A stretch of 64,000 nucleotides of DNA, from the NCBI RefSeq assembly GCF_963082655.1, contig NC_081552.1, forward strand, positions 198,508,781-198,572,780, read 5' to 3'. A program made the translations under genes and the position numbers. The notes below the pieces were generated by a model. The model was not told where the DNA came from. It did not search any database and saw only the letters and a program-made list of their open reading frames with translations. How positions within the stretch are numbered: position 1 is the stretch's first letter; each line of letters begins with the position of its first letter. Positions 36,255 through 48,105 of this stretch are shown here, one piece after another. This stretch comes from Stomoxys calcitrans. Taxonomy: Eukaryota > Arthropoda > Insecta > Diptera > Muscidae.

Positions 36255-36502
36255 TATATACAGCATGTCAGAATAGATGTAGCTTAAGTCAGAATAGATG
36301 TAGCCTAATGGAATGGTAAAAATTTCCTACAAATCTAACGATTTGGGAACTCGTAACACTTTGGAGTAGTCCAAAGAAAGAAACAGTGGAAATTAGTTCA
36401 TGACATTGATCTTTTATGCAGTACATTGTGTTATAAACATTTGCAAAAGAGAACTTAGGCCCTCTGTATATAGGACCAGTTTGAGGTGTCAAAGCTGATC
36501 AC

Positions 36503-38242
36503 TTTTTATACCCTCCACCATAAGATGGGGGGTATACTAATTTCGTCATTCTGTTTGTAACTACTCGAAATATTCGTCTGAGACCCCATAAAGTATATAT
36601 ATTCTTGATCGTCGTGACATTTTATGTCGATCTAGCCATGTCCGTCCGTCTGTCCGTCCGTCCGTCTGTCCGTCCGTCCGTCCGTCAGTCCGTCCGTCCG
36701 CCGGTCGGTCGGTCCGTCCGTCCGTCCGTCAGTCCGTCCGTCCGTCCGTCCGTCCGTCTGTCTGTCGAAAGCACGCTAACTTCCGAAGGAGTAAAGCTAG
36801 CCGCTTGAAATTTTGCACAAATACTTCTTATTAGTGTAGGTCAGTTGGTATTGTAAATGGGCCATATCGGTCCATGTTTTGATATAGCTGCCATATAAAC
36901 CGATCTTGGGTCTTGACTTCTTGAGCCTGTAGAGTGCGCAATTCTTATCCGATTGGAATGAAATTTTGCATAACGTGTTTTGCTATGATATCCAACAACT
37001 GTGCCAAGTATGGTTGAAATCGGTCCATAACCTGATATAGCTGCCATATAAACCGATCTTGGGTCTTGACTTCTTGAGCCTCTAGCGTGCGCAATTCTTA
37101 TCCGATCAGAATGAAATTTTGCACGACGTGTTTTGTTATGATATCCAACAACTGTGTCAAGTATGGTTCAAATCGGTCCATAACCTGATATAGCTGCCAT
37201 ATAAACCGATCTTGGGTCTTGACTTCTTGAGCCTCTAGAGTGCGCAATTCTTATCCGATTGAAATGAAATTTTGCACGACGTATTTTCTTATTATATCCA
37301 ACAACAGTGCCAAGTATGGTTCAAATCGGTCCATAACCTGATATAGCTACCATATAAACCGATCTTGGGTCTTGACTTCTTGACCCTCTAGAGTGCGCAA
37401 TTCTTATCCGATTGGAATGGAATTTCGCGCGACGTGTTTTGTTATGATACCCAACAACTGTGCCAAGTATGGTTCAAATCGGTCCATAACCTGATATAGC
37501 TGCCATATAAACCGATCTTGGGTCTTGACTTCTTCAGCCTCTAGAGGGCACAATTCTTATCCGATTTGAATGAATTTTTGCACGAAGTATTTCGTTATGA
37601 TATTCAACAAGTATGCCAAGTATGCCAAGTATGGTTCAAATCGGTTCATAACCTGATATAGCTGTCATATAAACAGATCTGGGGATTTGATTTCTTGAGC
37701 TTCTAGAGGGCGCAATTCCTATCCGATTTGGCTGAAATTTTGCATGACGTATTTTATTTTTACTTTCAACAACTGTGTCAAATAAGGTTCAAAACGGTTC
37801 ATAACCTGATATAGCTGCCATATAAACCGATCTGGGAACTTGACTTCTTGACCCTTAGAGGTCGCAATTATTATCCGATATGCCTGAAATTTTGTACGAT
37901 GGATCCTCTCATGACCATCAACAAACGTTGTTTATTATGGTCTGAATCGGTCTATAGCCCGATACAGATCCCATATAAATCGTTCTCTCTATTTTACTTC
38001 GTGAGCCCCAATGGGCGCAATTCTTATACGAATTGGCTGAAATTTTACACAGGTCTCCAACATATAATTTAATTGTGATCCGAACCGGACCATATCTTGA
38101 TATCGTTTTAATAGCAGAGCAACTCTTTTCTTATATCCTTTTTTGCCTAAGAAGAGATGCGGGGAAAAGAACTCAACAAATGCGATCCATGGTGGAGGGT
38201 ATATAAGATTCGGCCCGGCCGAACTTAGCACGCTTTTACTTG
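36503..38242 (+). mobile_element. Family A element, full length
   Basis: TATACCCTCCACCATAAGAT start, a long CCGT/CTGT microsatellite (36640-36766), about eight monomers, and the GGTGGAGGGTATATAAG plus TTCGGCCCGGCCGAA end. Confidence 0.85.
36640..36766 (+). repeat. CCGT/CTGT microsatellite inside the family A element
   Basis: About 30 imperfect tetramers, the longest of the window. Shorter versions occur at the same relative position in other family A copies. Confidence 0.9.
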
Positions 38243-38872
38243 TTACCTCTATAACCATCTGTAGGCCATAACTTTAAAACTACTAAACTGATTTCCTTTA
38301 CTCGTATCCTTTACATCATTATTGTGATTCATTATAACTTAACTCATTTATTTGTTTCACCCAAGAGAAAAAGATTGTCTATGAACCCAGTCATTGATAA
38401 GAGAAATATAGGGGATGATTCATACCAAGACGCAGTTCAGAGTGGTTTTACCTTGGCAAAAACCCAGCAAATCCTGGTTCTACCTTCATCTTAATTTTGG
38501 ACACCGATCTCCCCGTGTTATGTATATCTATCTTTAAATTGTCTTAAACAACTGAAATGTACCCATGCAGGGACGATTACGACTAAGGATATATTTACTG
38601 AGATCTAGAGAGAACATTTGAACTCTACTCCGATTATGAAAATGATATCATTTTAGGAAATTTTAATGCCGAATTGTTTCATCTTTTATCCACTTACATT
38701 TCATCCACAGAAAAAATTAAGCACGACATTGACAAGTTGACCACATTCATTCGTAAAAGTGAATCAACACACAGATTTTATTAGATCAATCACAAATGTT
38801 TTTTAAAAACAACAACATTAATGTTAACCAAAACGTCGACAGCCGTTCACATTGTGACAACTTCTAGTACAC
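38243..38872. other. Mostly unassigned; possible LINE endonuclease relic
   Basis: Near 38625-38690 the plus strand reads like YSDYENDIILGNFNAEL, similar to the GDFNA endonuclease motif. Otherwise nothing recognised. Confidence 0.3.
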
Positions 38873-40200
38873 CATTTTTATACCCTCCACCATAAGATGG
38901 GGGGTATACTAATTTCGTCCTTCTGATTGTAACTACTCGAAATATTCGTCTGAGACCCCAAAAAGTATATACATTCTTGATCGTCGCGACATTTTATGTC
39001 GATCTAGCCATGTCCGTCCGTCTGTCCGTCCGTCCGTCTGTCCGTCCGTCCGTCTGTCCGTCCGTCCGTCTGTCTGTCGAAAGCACGCTAACTTCCGAAG
39101 GAGTAAAGCTAGCCGCTTGAAATTTTGCACAAATACTTCTTATTAGTGTAGGTCGGTTGGTATTGTAAATGGGCCATATCGGTCCATGTTTTGATATAGC
39201 TGCCATATAAACCGATCTTGGGTCTTGACTTATTGAGCCTCAAGAGTGCGCAATTATTATCCGATTGGAATGAAATTTAGCACGACGTGTTTTGTTATCA
39301 TATCCAACAACTGTGCCAAGTATAGTTCAAATCGGTCCATAACCTGATATAGCTGCCATATCAATCGATCTGGGATCTTGACTTCTTGAGCCTCTAGAGT
39401 GTGCAATTCTTGCCCGATAGGGATGAAATTTTGCACGACGTGTTTTGTTATAATATCCAACAACTGTGCTAAGTATGGTTCCAATGGGTCCATAACCTGA
39501 TATAGCTGCCATATCAATCGATTTGGGATCTTGACTTCTTGAGCCTCTAGAGTGCGCAATTCTTATCCGATTTGATAGAATTTTGGAACTACGTGTTTTG
39601 TTATGATATCCAACAACTGTGTCAAGTATGTTTCACATCGGTCCATAACCTGATATAGCTGCCATATAAACCGATCTTGGGTCTTGACTTCTTGAGCCTC
39701 TAGAGTGCACAATTCTTATCCGATTGGAATGAAATTTTGCACGACGTGTTTTGTTATGATATCCAACAACTGTGCCAAGTATGGTTCAAATCGGTCCATA
39801 ACCTGATATAGCTGCCATATAAACCGATCTGGGATCTTGACTTCTTGAGCCTCTAGAGGTCGCAATTATTTGCCCGAAATTATGTACTTCGGATCCTCTC
39901 ATGACCATCAACATACGTGTTTATTATGATCTGAATCGGTCTATAGCCCGATACAGCTCCCATATAAATCAATCTCTCTATTTTACTTCTCGAGCCCCCA
40001 AAGGGCGCAATTCTTATTCGAATTGGCTGACATTTTACACAGGTCTCCAACATGTAATAATATAATAATAGCAGAGCAAATCTTTTCTTATATCCTTTTT
40101 TGCCTAAGAAGAGGTGCCGGGAGAAGAACTCGGCAAATGCGATCAATGGTGGAGGGTATGTAAGATTCGGCCCGGCCGAACTTAGCACGCTTTTACTTGT
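38873..40200 (+). mobile_element. Family A element, full length
   Basis: Start TATACCCTCCACCATAAGAT, microsatellite 39012-39077, about five monomers, 3' hairpin at 40170-40184, end CTTTTACTTGTTT. Confidence 0.85.
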
Positions 40201-40282
40201 TTAATAATAAGTTTTTGCAATAAGTTTTTGTATGCCGCTGGGTATTGAATGAATCTGCGTTCCATCAATCCCATTGTGTGTT

Positions 40283-41240
40283 TATACCCTACACCACCAC
40301 TGTGTTACAGGGTATTATAGATTTGTGCATTTGTTTGCAACGCTAAGAGGGAGAAGAGCTAGACCCATCGTTAAGTGTACGGATCGGCTTAGAATCACTT
40401 TCTGGTTCGATTTAGCTATGTCCGTCTGTCTGTCTGTCCATGTATTCTTGTACTCAAGGTACAGGTCGCATTTGTTGTCCGATTTTCACAAAATGTTGCA
40501 CAAGTGCGTTTTTTGGTCCAAGGACGCACGCTATTGATTTTGAAAAAAATCGGTCCAGATTTAGATATAGCTCCTATATATATCTTTCATCCGATATGCT
40601 CTTTTAAAGCTGTAGGAGCCACGATTTTGGTGCGATCTCTACCAAATTTGACACAAAGTGCTTTTTGTGACGTACCAATATGTGTGCAAAATTTCATCTA
40701 AATCGGTTCAGATTTAGATATAGCTCCCATATATATTTTTCATCCGATATGGTCTTTTAAGGCTGTAGCAGGCACAATTTTGGTCCGATCTTTACAAAAT
40801 TTGGCATGGAGCGTTTTATTTAACGTCCTCATATGTGTGCAAAGTTCCATAAAAATCGGTCCAGATTTAGATATAGCTCCCATATATATTTTTTCATTTG
40901 ATATGACCTTTTAAGGCTTTAGAATTGGTCCGATCTGTACAAAATTTTTCATGAGATGGTTTAATTGACATTCCAATACGTGTGCAAAATTTCATCAAAA
41001 TCGATTTAGATAAAACTCCCATATATATCTTTTATGCGTTTCGACTTTTAAAGCCACAATTTTCGTACCATCGTAAGAAAATCGTATAAGGCTCTATTCG
41101 ATATTTCAATAGGTATGCAAAATTAAAGTCTGACTAAATTTGGATATAAGTGCTATCTTTTAAAAGTATTACGTGTACTCGGTGGTATAGGGTGTAATAT
41201 AGTCGGCTCCGCCCGACTTTTGCCTTTCCGTACGGGTTTT
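40283..41240 (+). mobile_element. Family C element, full length
   Basis: TATACCCTACACCACCACTG start, CCGTCTGTCTGTCTGTCC microsatellite, and four monomers with CCAGATTTAGATATAGCTCC. Then GGTGGTATAGGGTGTAATAT and the hairpin AGTCGG-CTCCG-CCCGACT (41202-41219). Confidence 0.75.
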
Positions 41241-41340
41241 TGTTGAAAGTTATATTTCCACGCCAAAAGTTATGAAATATGATTGCACGATATGATATAA
41301 GATATGATTGCACGAATTTTTTGCAAATTTAATTTTTTCA

Positions 41341-41592
41341 AGTAACTGTAAACAACACAAATGACAAATGATAAGGGGTCTCCTCTTTTATGCCGAGTGC
41401 GAACGGCGTGGCTTATAGCGAAACCACTTGGTAGAGAAGTTTTAACATGGCAGGATACCTAACAAATTTTGCCAGCATTAGTAAAGCAGTAACCACCGCT
41501 GAAAATTTGTCTGATGTTCTTGCTGGGATTTGAACCCAGGCGTTCGGCATCAAAGGTTTACATGCGAACTTCTGCGGCACGGTGGCCTCTGT
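41341..41592 (-). mobile_element. tRNA-derived SINE
   Basis: The minus strand begins GGCCACCGTGCCGCAGAAGT and carries GGGTTCAAATCC as B-box. Its 3' end is truncated. Confidence 0.75.
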
Positions 41593-42525
41593 TGCCTCCT
41601 AAATAAATTTAGTTGAAGAGCATAATTTTATTCTACATACCAAACTTCTGTCAAACCAGCAAAAATTAAAGCTTCCAGGAACCGAACAGGGATGATCTGG
41701 AGACCGGTTTTCATTAGAGCTGTATCAGGTTTTAGATCGATTTGGACCGTATTTGGCATAGTTGTTGGAAGTCGTAACAGAACACCACATGCAAAATTTC
41801 AGCCAAATCGGGCAACAATTGCGACTTCCAAGGGCTCATAAAGTCAAATCGGTAGATCGATTTATATGGGAGTTATATCAGGTTATAGACAGATTTGGAC
41901 CGTCATTGGCACAGTTGTTGGAAGTCATAATAGAACACTACAAGCAAAATTCAGGGGCTCAAGTAGTCAAATCGGGAGATCGGTTTATATGGGAGCTGTA
42001 TCTAATTCTGATCTAATATAGCCCATTTGCAATCCCCAACGACCTACATCAATATTAAGTATTCAAAATTGCGTCTTCCAGAGACTCAAAAAGTCAAATC
42101 GGGAGATCGGTTTATATGGGAACTATATCATGTTCTTGACCGATTTGAACCGTACATTGCATAGTTGTTGACAGTCATAACAAAACACTATGTGCAAAAT
42201 TTCAGCTAAATCGGACAAAAATTGTGTCTTCCAGGGGCTCAAGAAGCCAAATCGGGAGATCCGATTTTAAGGGCGTTTTATCTAAATCTGAACCGATATG
42301 TCTCATTTGCAATCCCCATCGACCTACATCAATATTAAGTATCTGTGCAAAATAGCGGATAACATTACGCGTTCGACCGCTATCGTGATTTCGACATACG
42401 GCGGATGGACGGACGGATATGGCCAAATCGACTCGTCTATATATACTTGGACGAATATTTCGAGGTGTTACAAACGGAATGACTAGATAAGTATACCCAC
42501 ATCCTATGGTAGCGGGTATAAAATT
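41593..42525 (-). mobile_element. Family A fragment
   Basis: No hairpin end. Four monomers, then a GGACGGACGG remnant, and TATGGTAGCGGGTATAAA at the other end. Its start is the uninterrupted counterpart of the mariner insertion site at 1577. Confidence 0.7.
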
Positions 42526-43595
42526 GAACCCCTAATGAATTACAAATTGGTAGTAAAATTTACCATGATTTGGCGCTTAAGATTTTTTCTATCCTGTTTT
42601 GTAAAACCTTATCTCTAGTTGAAATTTGGGACGGTTTTGGGGCTGCCCTCTTGGTAATTACACCAAATTTTTAATATTTGATAATCACATTCATAAACTT
42701 ACTCTCGAATACCTTTCATTGGAGTCCCATATTGTTCCGGTCGGTCCACTTTTGACTTTGGGCGGTACTTTTCGTGCTGTTTTGGGCTTGGGCCCTATGT
42801 ATTTGGATTAAATTGTTAACATCATATTCGTATTCTACCCCCCAATACCTTTCATTTGAGTCTCATCTTGTCCCGATTGGGCCACTTTGATTTCGGGTGG
42901 TACTCTTGGGACGACACCCTAGATACTTGGACCCGATTTTAAATACCATATTCCTATTATACTCCCAAATACCTTTCTTTGGAGTCCCATATTGTCCTGA
43001 TTGATCCACTTTTGATTTTGGGCGCTACTTTTGGGACAGGTTTGAGCCTGGGCGGTCTCCTAGGTACTTAGACCCAATGTTCAATATTATATTTGTATTT
43101 AACTCCAAAATACCTATCAATTGAGTCCCATATTATCCCAATCGGGTAATATGTCCTGCTGGGCGGTATTGGGGGGGGGGGTGAGCAGGCCCCTCAGGCA
43201 GCAAGGAATTGATATTTATGTCAGGTTTGTACTCTACTTTAAATACCTTTCACATGATACCAATATTGCCCAAAGCGGGTAAAAGTGTCTGTTCGATGGT
43301 GTTTTTGGGGGTGGGGGACCCCCCGACACTTTAGGTGACTTTTTATCCAAGTTCGTACTTTACTCTTAAATACCTTTCATTTGATATTCATATTTTCCCA
43401 ATCGGTAAACATGTCCGTTCGGTCGGGTTTTGGGATGCCCCATCCCTCCAGGTCATTTGACCCCAAAATTGTATACCAATTTTGTGTCTGGGGTGGCACC
43501 TTATGACCTACAAAATTTCGCTTAAATCGGAGCACCTCTCTCCGAGATCTGGTGTTTTTGAAAGTGATGGTAAGGGGGAGGGTATAATCTGTTCC
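42526..43595. repeat. Family D repeat
   Basis: Monomers with AATACCTTTCATTTGAGTC and GTCCCATATTGTCC. It ends AGATCTGGTGTTTTTGAAAG and GTAAGGGGGAGGGT, as the copy at 10.9-12.4 kb does. Confidence 0.7.
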
Positions 43596-44266
43596 AACAG
43601 GATATTAAAAATATCATACGATAAGCTGCCTCTTTGTCCAAAAACGCGTTTGGCATTGAATGGTTTCGTGGAATTTTTTCCTACTTTTAGTAAGGAACGT
43701 GCATCAGCAAGTATCATCCTTCAGAGCCTTTGCAGGGATGCCAATCTCAGAAATGGCTTGAAATACCTTTGAACGCATAGGGCTATCGAAAGCGGCTTTG
43801 CTGCCAACAAAGAGATGGCAGGTGTTGATTTGTCCTTCCCGGGTCTTCCCGTAATCCTGTAAGGATTTGGCGCAGTGTGAATATCTGGGCTATGGTGGAT
43901 TTATCAGGTCTAAAGCCACAGAGGTTTGCATGACAGCCTATGATGCTGAACGCTTGGGTTCGAATCCTGGCGAGACAATCGGAACAAATTTTCAGCGATG
44001 GTTTTCCCCTCCTAATGCTGGCAACATTTGTGAGGTACACCTCTCTCCAAAGAGGCTATAAAAAGGAGGCCCCTTATCATTGAGCTTAAACTTGAATCGG
44101 ACTGCACTCATAGATTTGTGAGAACTTTGCCCCTTTTCCTTAGTGGAATGTTCATGGGAAAATTTGCAAAGCCACACTGATAGGGCCCAATTATTTAGTT
44201 GACTTTAGACTTTAATCTTTCACATAGTTCGCTTGAAAGTATATCGTATGCGATGGGAAGGAGACT
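43596..44266 (-). pseudogene. RTE-like LINE fragment split by a SINE
   Basis: The minus strand carries the RT core with NSTKPFNAKRVFGQRGSLSY and GRTNQHLPSLCWQQS. 43596-43932 and 44182-44266 are adjacent parts of the element, with the SINE between. Confidence 0.78.
43933..44181 (+). mobile_element. tRNA-derived SINE inserted in the RTE LINE
   Basis: Has GCTTGGGTTCGAATCCTGGC (B-box). The first 30 or so bases including the A-box are missing. Confidence 0.75.
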
Positions 44267-44695
44267 TATTCGTCGTGTTGTTGTATGGTTCTGAGGCATA
44301 CGTACTTTTGAAAGCAGTACTTGGAGCATTTGAGAGAAAGAATCTTCGTAAAATATATGGACCAGTTTGCGTTACTGGAGAATAAAGGCATCGTATGAAC
44401 CACGAGCTGTATGACGATGATAGCATAGCTACACTATCAAAATACTTCGGCTGAGTTGGCTAGGTCATGTTGTCAGAATGGATGAAGAAGCTCCAACAAA
44501 GTAGTCTTTTGAAGGCAAACACGGTGATACACGCAAACCGAGAAGACCAAAAGCCCGATGGAGAGTCCAGTGGTGGCAGACGCCAAATAGATAGAATGAG
44601 CGCAGAATATCGAGGCGTTTGGATCGCTATTCTACGTTCGGCTAGTGGAACAAATGTTCTGTCATAGCCAATTGAAGAAAGTAAAGTAAGTTGGC
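44267..44695 (+). pseudogene. RTE-like LINE, C-terminal fragment
   Basis: Broken frames read VLLYGSEAYVLLKAV, NLRKIYGPVCVTGE, RLSWLGHVVRMDEEAPT and SAEYRGVWIAILRSASGTNV, with the AAAGTAAAGT tail. Orientation is opposite to the fragment before it. Confidence 0.78.
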
Positions 44696-44940
44696 ACTGT
44701 GCATTTGTTTCTAACGCTAAAAACGGTTCAACTAAGGAGGGATCAACTAAGTATCACTTCCTGATTCGTTTCATCAAAATCGGTCCAGATTTAGATATAG
44801 CTTCCATATCTATCTTTCATCCGATATGGCCTTTAAGGCTGTAGTAGCCACAACATAGATCGGTTTAATTTGATATTTCAATATGTATGAAATGGTGTAG
44901 GCTATTATATAGTTGGCTTCGTCCGACTTTTGCTGGTTTT
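44696..44940 (+). mobile_element. Family C element, internally deleted
   Basis: The TGTGCATTTGTTTCTAACGC start region, one monomer, and the AGTTGGCTTCGTCCGACTTT hairpin end. Confidence 0.6.
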
Positions 44941-45725
44941 ATGTTCAAATCTAGTGCTGCCAACTACCATGTTTTTGCCGCGCAAAATCTATTAGCCTCA
45001 ACCCATTATCGAACGTTATGTCGTGGAGGCTAAATTTTCCTACTCTTGGACGAAAGATATTTTCCTTTCCTGTCTTCGCATTAAAATCTCCCAGAACGAT
45101 TTTAATATCATGGGTGGGGCGGCGGTCGTACTCTCTCTCTAGGTGCTCGTAGAAAATATCCTTGGTCTGCTCGTCCTTGTCTTACGTCGGGGCATGGACA
45201 CAAATAAGGTTGTTGTTGAAAAATTTGGCTTTTATGCAGATTGTGGCTAGCCTCTCATCCACCGGAGTAGGGCTGGAGATAAGGTATTTCAGTTTCTGAC
45301 TTACCACAAATCCACAGCCAAATTCATGCTCCGTGTCATAGCAGCTATAGTCACCTTTTGGTGTTGTTATGACACCATTTCCGATCCATCGCAATTCCAG
45401 TAAGGCGGTAATATCTGACTTGTGTTTCTCCAATACATGCGCCAACGCACCTTCTCTATAAAAAGTCCGGACATTCCAGGTGCAGATCCGTAGATCATGG
45501 TCCATTTTTTCGTTTGCGTGGGTCATCAATGCTACGGAAGTTCGTTTTAACTATTCCTTTGTTTCTCAGAGTAATAGTAATAATTTTTTGGGGTTGGGTT
45601 ACTGGTCCAGCGCCCCAACCGCATGGGTTATGTGAGATCGCATACGTATCCCTTGATGTCTCAAGCCGCTTGCTTCCCGATCCGACGCTCGCTTTCAGGC
45701 GCCCCTAACTTGGGAACAGACGTTG
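44941..45725 (-). pseudogene. RTE-like LINE, endonuclease and 5' region
   Basis: The minus strand reads DHDLRICTWNVRTFYREGAL, HEFGCGFVVSQKLKYLISS and ERLATICIKAKFF, then DFNAKTGKENIF in pieces. It is the APE-type endonuclease. The 5' region has GGTTGGGGCGCTGGACCAGT. Confidence 0.82.
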
Positions 45726-46177
45726 ATGTCCCTTTCTTCTTTCTAGCATGGGACGGTCTAATAAACATATTAGACCTAAGAATGTAGCTTGCAAAGGGTT
45801 TGCCCACTGATGTAGGATAATATATAGTCGGCACCACCCCACTTTTGCTTTTCTATCATGGCGTTCTTAATTTAAATTACAGAGCAACATTCAAAATTTC
45901 TTTTGGCATATTCTAAAAAGAGTTCATATAAGTTTTCTTCTCCATTATAAAAACACGTGCAGTGTCCTTGAATATTTGCTAAATTATGTGTTATTTATGT
46001 AAAATTACTTTTAACGAAGGTGACCCACAAAAGATGTAACCAATATTTTAAAATAAAAAATAAAAACAAAAACCATCAAAAACATTGACGATAATGGTAA
46101 ACAATTTGCAAGCCAAAATGTCTGCAAGGCATTGTGCCAAGAGCGGAATTGCATTCATGCTTAGGCATGGGGCAGCC
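45726..46177. promoter_or_regulatory. Upstream region of the cuticle gene
   Basis: 45800-45860 is a family C 3' end (ATATAGTCGGCACCACCCCA). From about 45.87 kb it is unique AT-rich sequence, presumably regulatory for the cuticle gene. Confidence 0.4.
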
Positions 46178-46185
46178 TATATAAA
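46178..46185 (+). promoter_or_regulatory. TATA box of the cuticle protein gene
   Basis: TATATAAA, followed by two initiator-like pentamers, ACAGT near 46215 and TCAGT near 46224. The start site is likely at one of these, leaving a 5' UTR of about 70-85 nt. Confidence 0.6.
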
Positions 46186-46298
46186 TTACACTTTTGGCCA
46201 ATTGTAATGCATAACAGTTACGATCAGTTAACAACAAACAACCACCTTTCGAAACCCTTCCACATCACTAGACTTTGTGTTAATCTTTCCATAACAAA

Positions 46299-46942
46299 AT
46301 GCAAAAATTGGTAAGAAGTTCTAATAAATGTTGTATGCAAATGATATTAATTACTTTACTTAGTTTGTTGTTATCCTTGCTACTCTGGCCTACGCTGCTG
46401 CTGAGCCTGGTCATCATGCTCATATTGCCCCAGCAGCAGTACCTGTGCCTGCGGCATATACAGCACCTGCAGTGGCTGCAGCTTACACCGCACCCATAGC
46501 TCCTGCTGCATACACAGCTCCTTTAGCTCCTGCTGCTCCCTTGGCTGCCGCATACACCGCGCCTGTGGCTGCTGCCTACACCGCTCCTTATGCTGCCCCC
46601 TATGCAGCCGCTTATACCGCCCCCTATGCAGCCGCTTATAGTGCCCCCTATGCTGCCGCTTATACTGCCCCCTATGCAGCTGCTTATACAGCTCCTTATG
46701 CTGCTGCCTTTACAGCCCCATTGAATTCTGCTTTCTTAAGTCAACGTCTGGATGTTTTCAATCGTTATAGTGCTCCTATTGTGGCTGCTGCTGCCCCAGC
46801 CCGATTGGTAGCGCCAGCAGCAGCTTATGTTGCACCAGCACCCGCTCGTGTGGTTGCACCCGCCATAGCCGCTGCCCCAGCAAAGTTCGTTGCTGCCCCT
46901 GCCAGATTAGTGGCACCAGCTGCAGCTCCTTTGCTGTTGTAA
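46299..46942 (+). CDS. Alanine-rich AYTAP-repeat cuticle protein, two exons
   Basis: Exon 1 is 46299-46310 (MQKL), then gtaaga; exon 2 is 46364-46942 after acttag. This gives 196 aa. A four-codon first exon ending inside the signal peptide is the usual layout of insect cuticle genes. The signal peptide is MQKLFVVILATLAYA (about 15-17 aa). The mature protein is low-complexity: about eight AYTAP units plus AYSAP and AFTAP variants, mostly spaced by YAA or VAA (residues about 35-125), then a less repetitive middle (LNSAFLSQRLDVFNRYSAP) and a tail of PARLVAP/AAPAKFV units. It lacks an R&R chitin-binding consensus, so it fits the low-complexity alanine-rich cuticle proteins (825-Oak-like) rather than CPR proteins. 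It would be secreted into cuticle. A frame starting at 46299 without the intron is a misread. Confidence 0.88.
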
Positions 46943-47034
46943 TTGAACCGTTTATGCATCCATATCATGTGAATACCATATTGCATATTTTCATTATCTT
47001 ACACTTAGCTTAAGATGTTATTAAATATCAGACC

Positions 47035-47040
47035 AATAAA
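47035..47040 (+). terminator. Polyadenylation signal of the cuticle protein gene
   Basis: AATAAA 93 nt after the stop codon, the first canonical signal downstream. Confidence 0.6.
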
Positions 47041-47108
47041 TAATTTCCTATTGTGCAACTGTTGCTTTTTATGCCCCCCACCACCCATGAATATTCGATC
47101 CAACGAAC

Positions 47109-47262
47109 TGGGGCAAACTTCTCATATATCAATGAGTGCTGTCCGAGTCAAGTTTGATCTCAATGATAAGGACTTTCTTTTTATAGCCGAGTTCGAACGG
47201 CCTGCCGCAGTTTGACACCTCTTTGGGGAGAAATTTTTACATGGCACAGCATCTAACAAACG
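47109..47262 (-). mobile_element. tRNA-derived SINE, 3' part
   Basis: The minus strand matches the 3' half, with AGGTGTCAAACTGCGGCAGG and TTGAGATCAAACTTGACTC. Its A- and B-box part is absent. Confidence 0.7.
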
Positions 47263-47263
47263 T

Positions 47264-48105
47264 TTTATACCCTCCACCATAGGAGGGGGTATACTAATAT
47301 AGTCATTCCGTTTATAATTCCTCGAAATATTCGACTTATATATATTCTTGATCGTCATGACATTTTAAGTCGATCCAGCCATGTCCGTCCGTCTGTCTGT
47401 CGAAAACATGCTAACTTTCGATGGAGTAAAGCTAGCCGCTTGAAATTTTGCACAAATAATTCTTATTAGTGTAGGTCGGTTGGGATTGTAAAGGGGCCAT
47501 ATCAGTCCATGTTTTGGTATAGCTGCCATATAAACCGATATTGAATCTTGACTTCTAGAGGGTACAATTCCTATCCATAACCTGATAAAGCTGTCATATA
47601 AGCCGATCTGGGGTCTTGACTTCTTCAGCCTCTAGAGGGTGCAATTCCTATCCGATTTGGCTGAAATTTGGCATGACGTGTTTTGCTATGATTTCCAACA
47701 ACTGTGCTAAGTATGGTTGAAATCGGCCTATAACCTGACATAGCCGCCATATAAACCGATATTGAACCTTGACTTCTTGAGCCACTAGAGGGCGCAATTC
47801 TTATGCTATTTGGCTGAAATTTTGCTTGGGATGTTTTGTTACAACTTTCAACAACTGTGCCAAGTATGATTCAAATCGGTCCATTACCTGATATAGCTGT
47901 CATATAAACCGAACTGGGGTCTTGACTTCTTGAGCCCCTAGAGGGTGCAATTCCTATCACATTTCGCTGAAATTTTGCATGAGGTGTTTTGTTATAACTT
48001 TCAACAACTCTGCCAAGTATGATTCAAATCGGTCCATATCCTGATAAAGCTGTCATATGAGCCGATCTGGGGCTGTCATATGAGCCGATCTACAGTCTTT
48101 ACTTT
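47264..48105 (+). mobile_element. Family A element, 3' truncated
   Basis: TATACCCTCCACCATAGGAG start, short CCGTCCGTCTGTCTGTC microsatellite and about four monomers. Confidence 0.75.
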
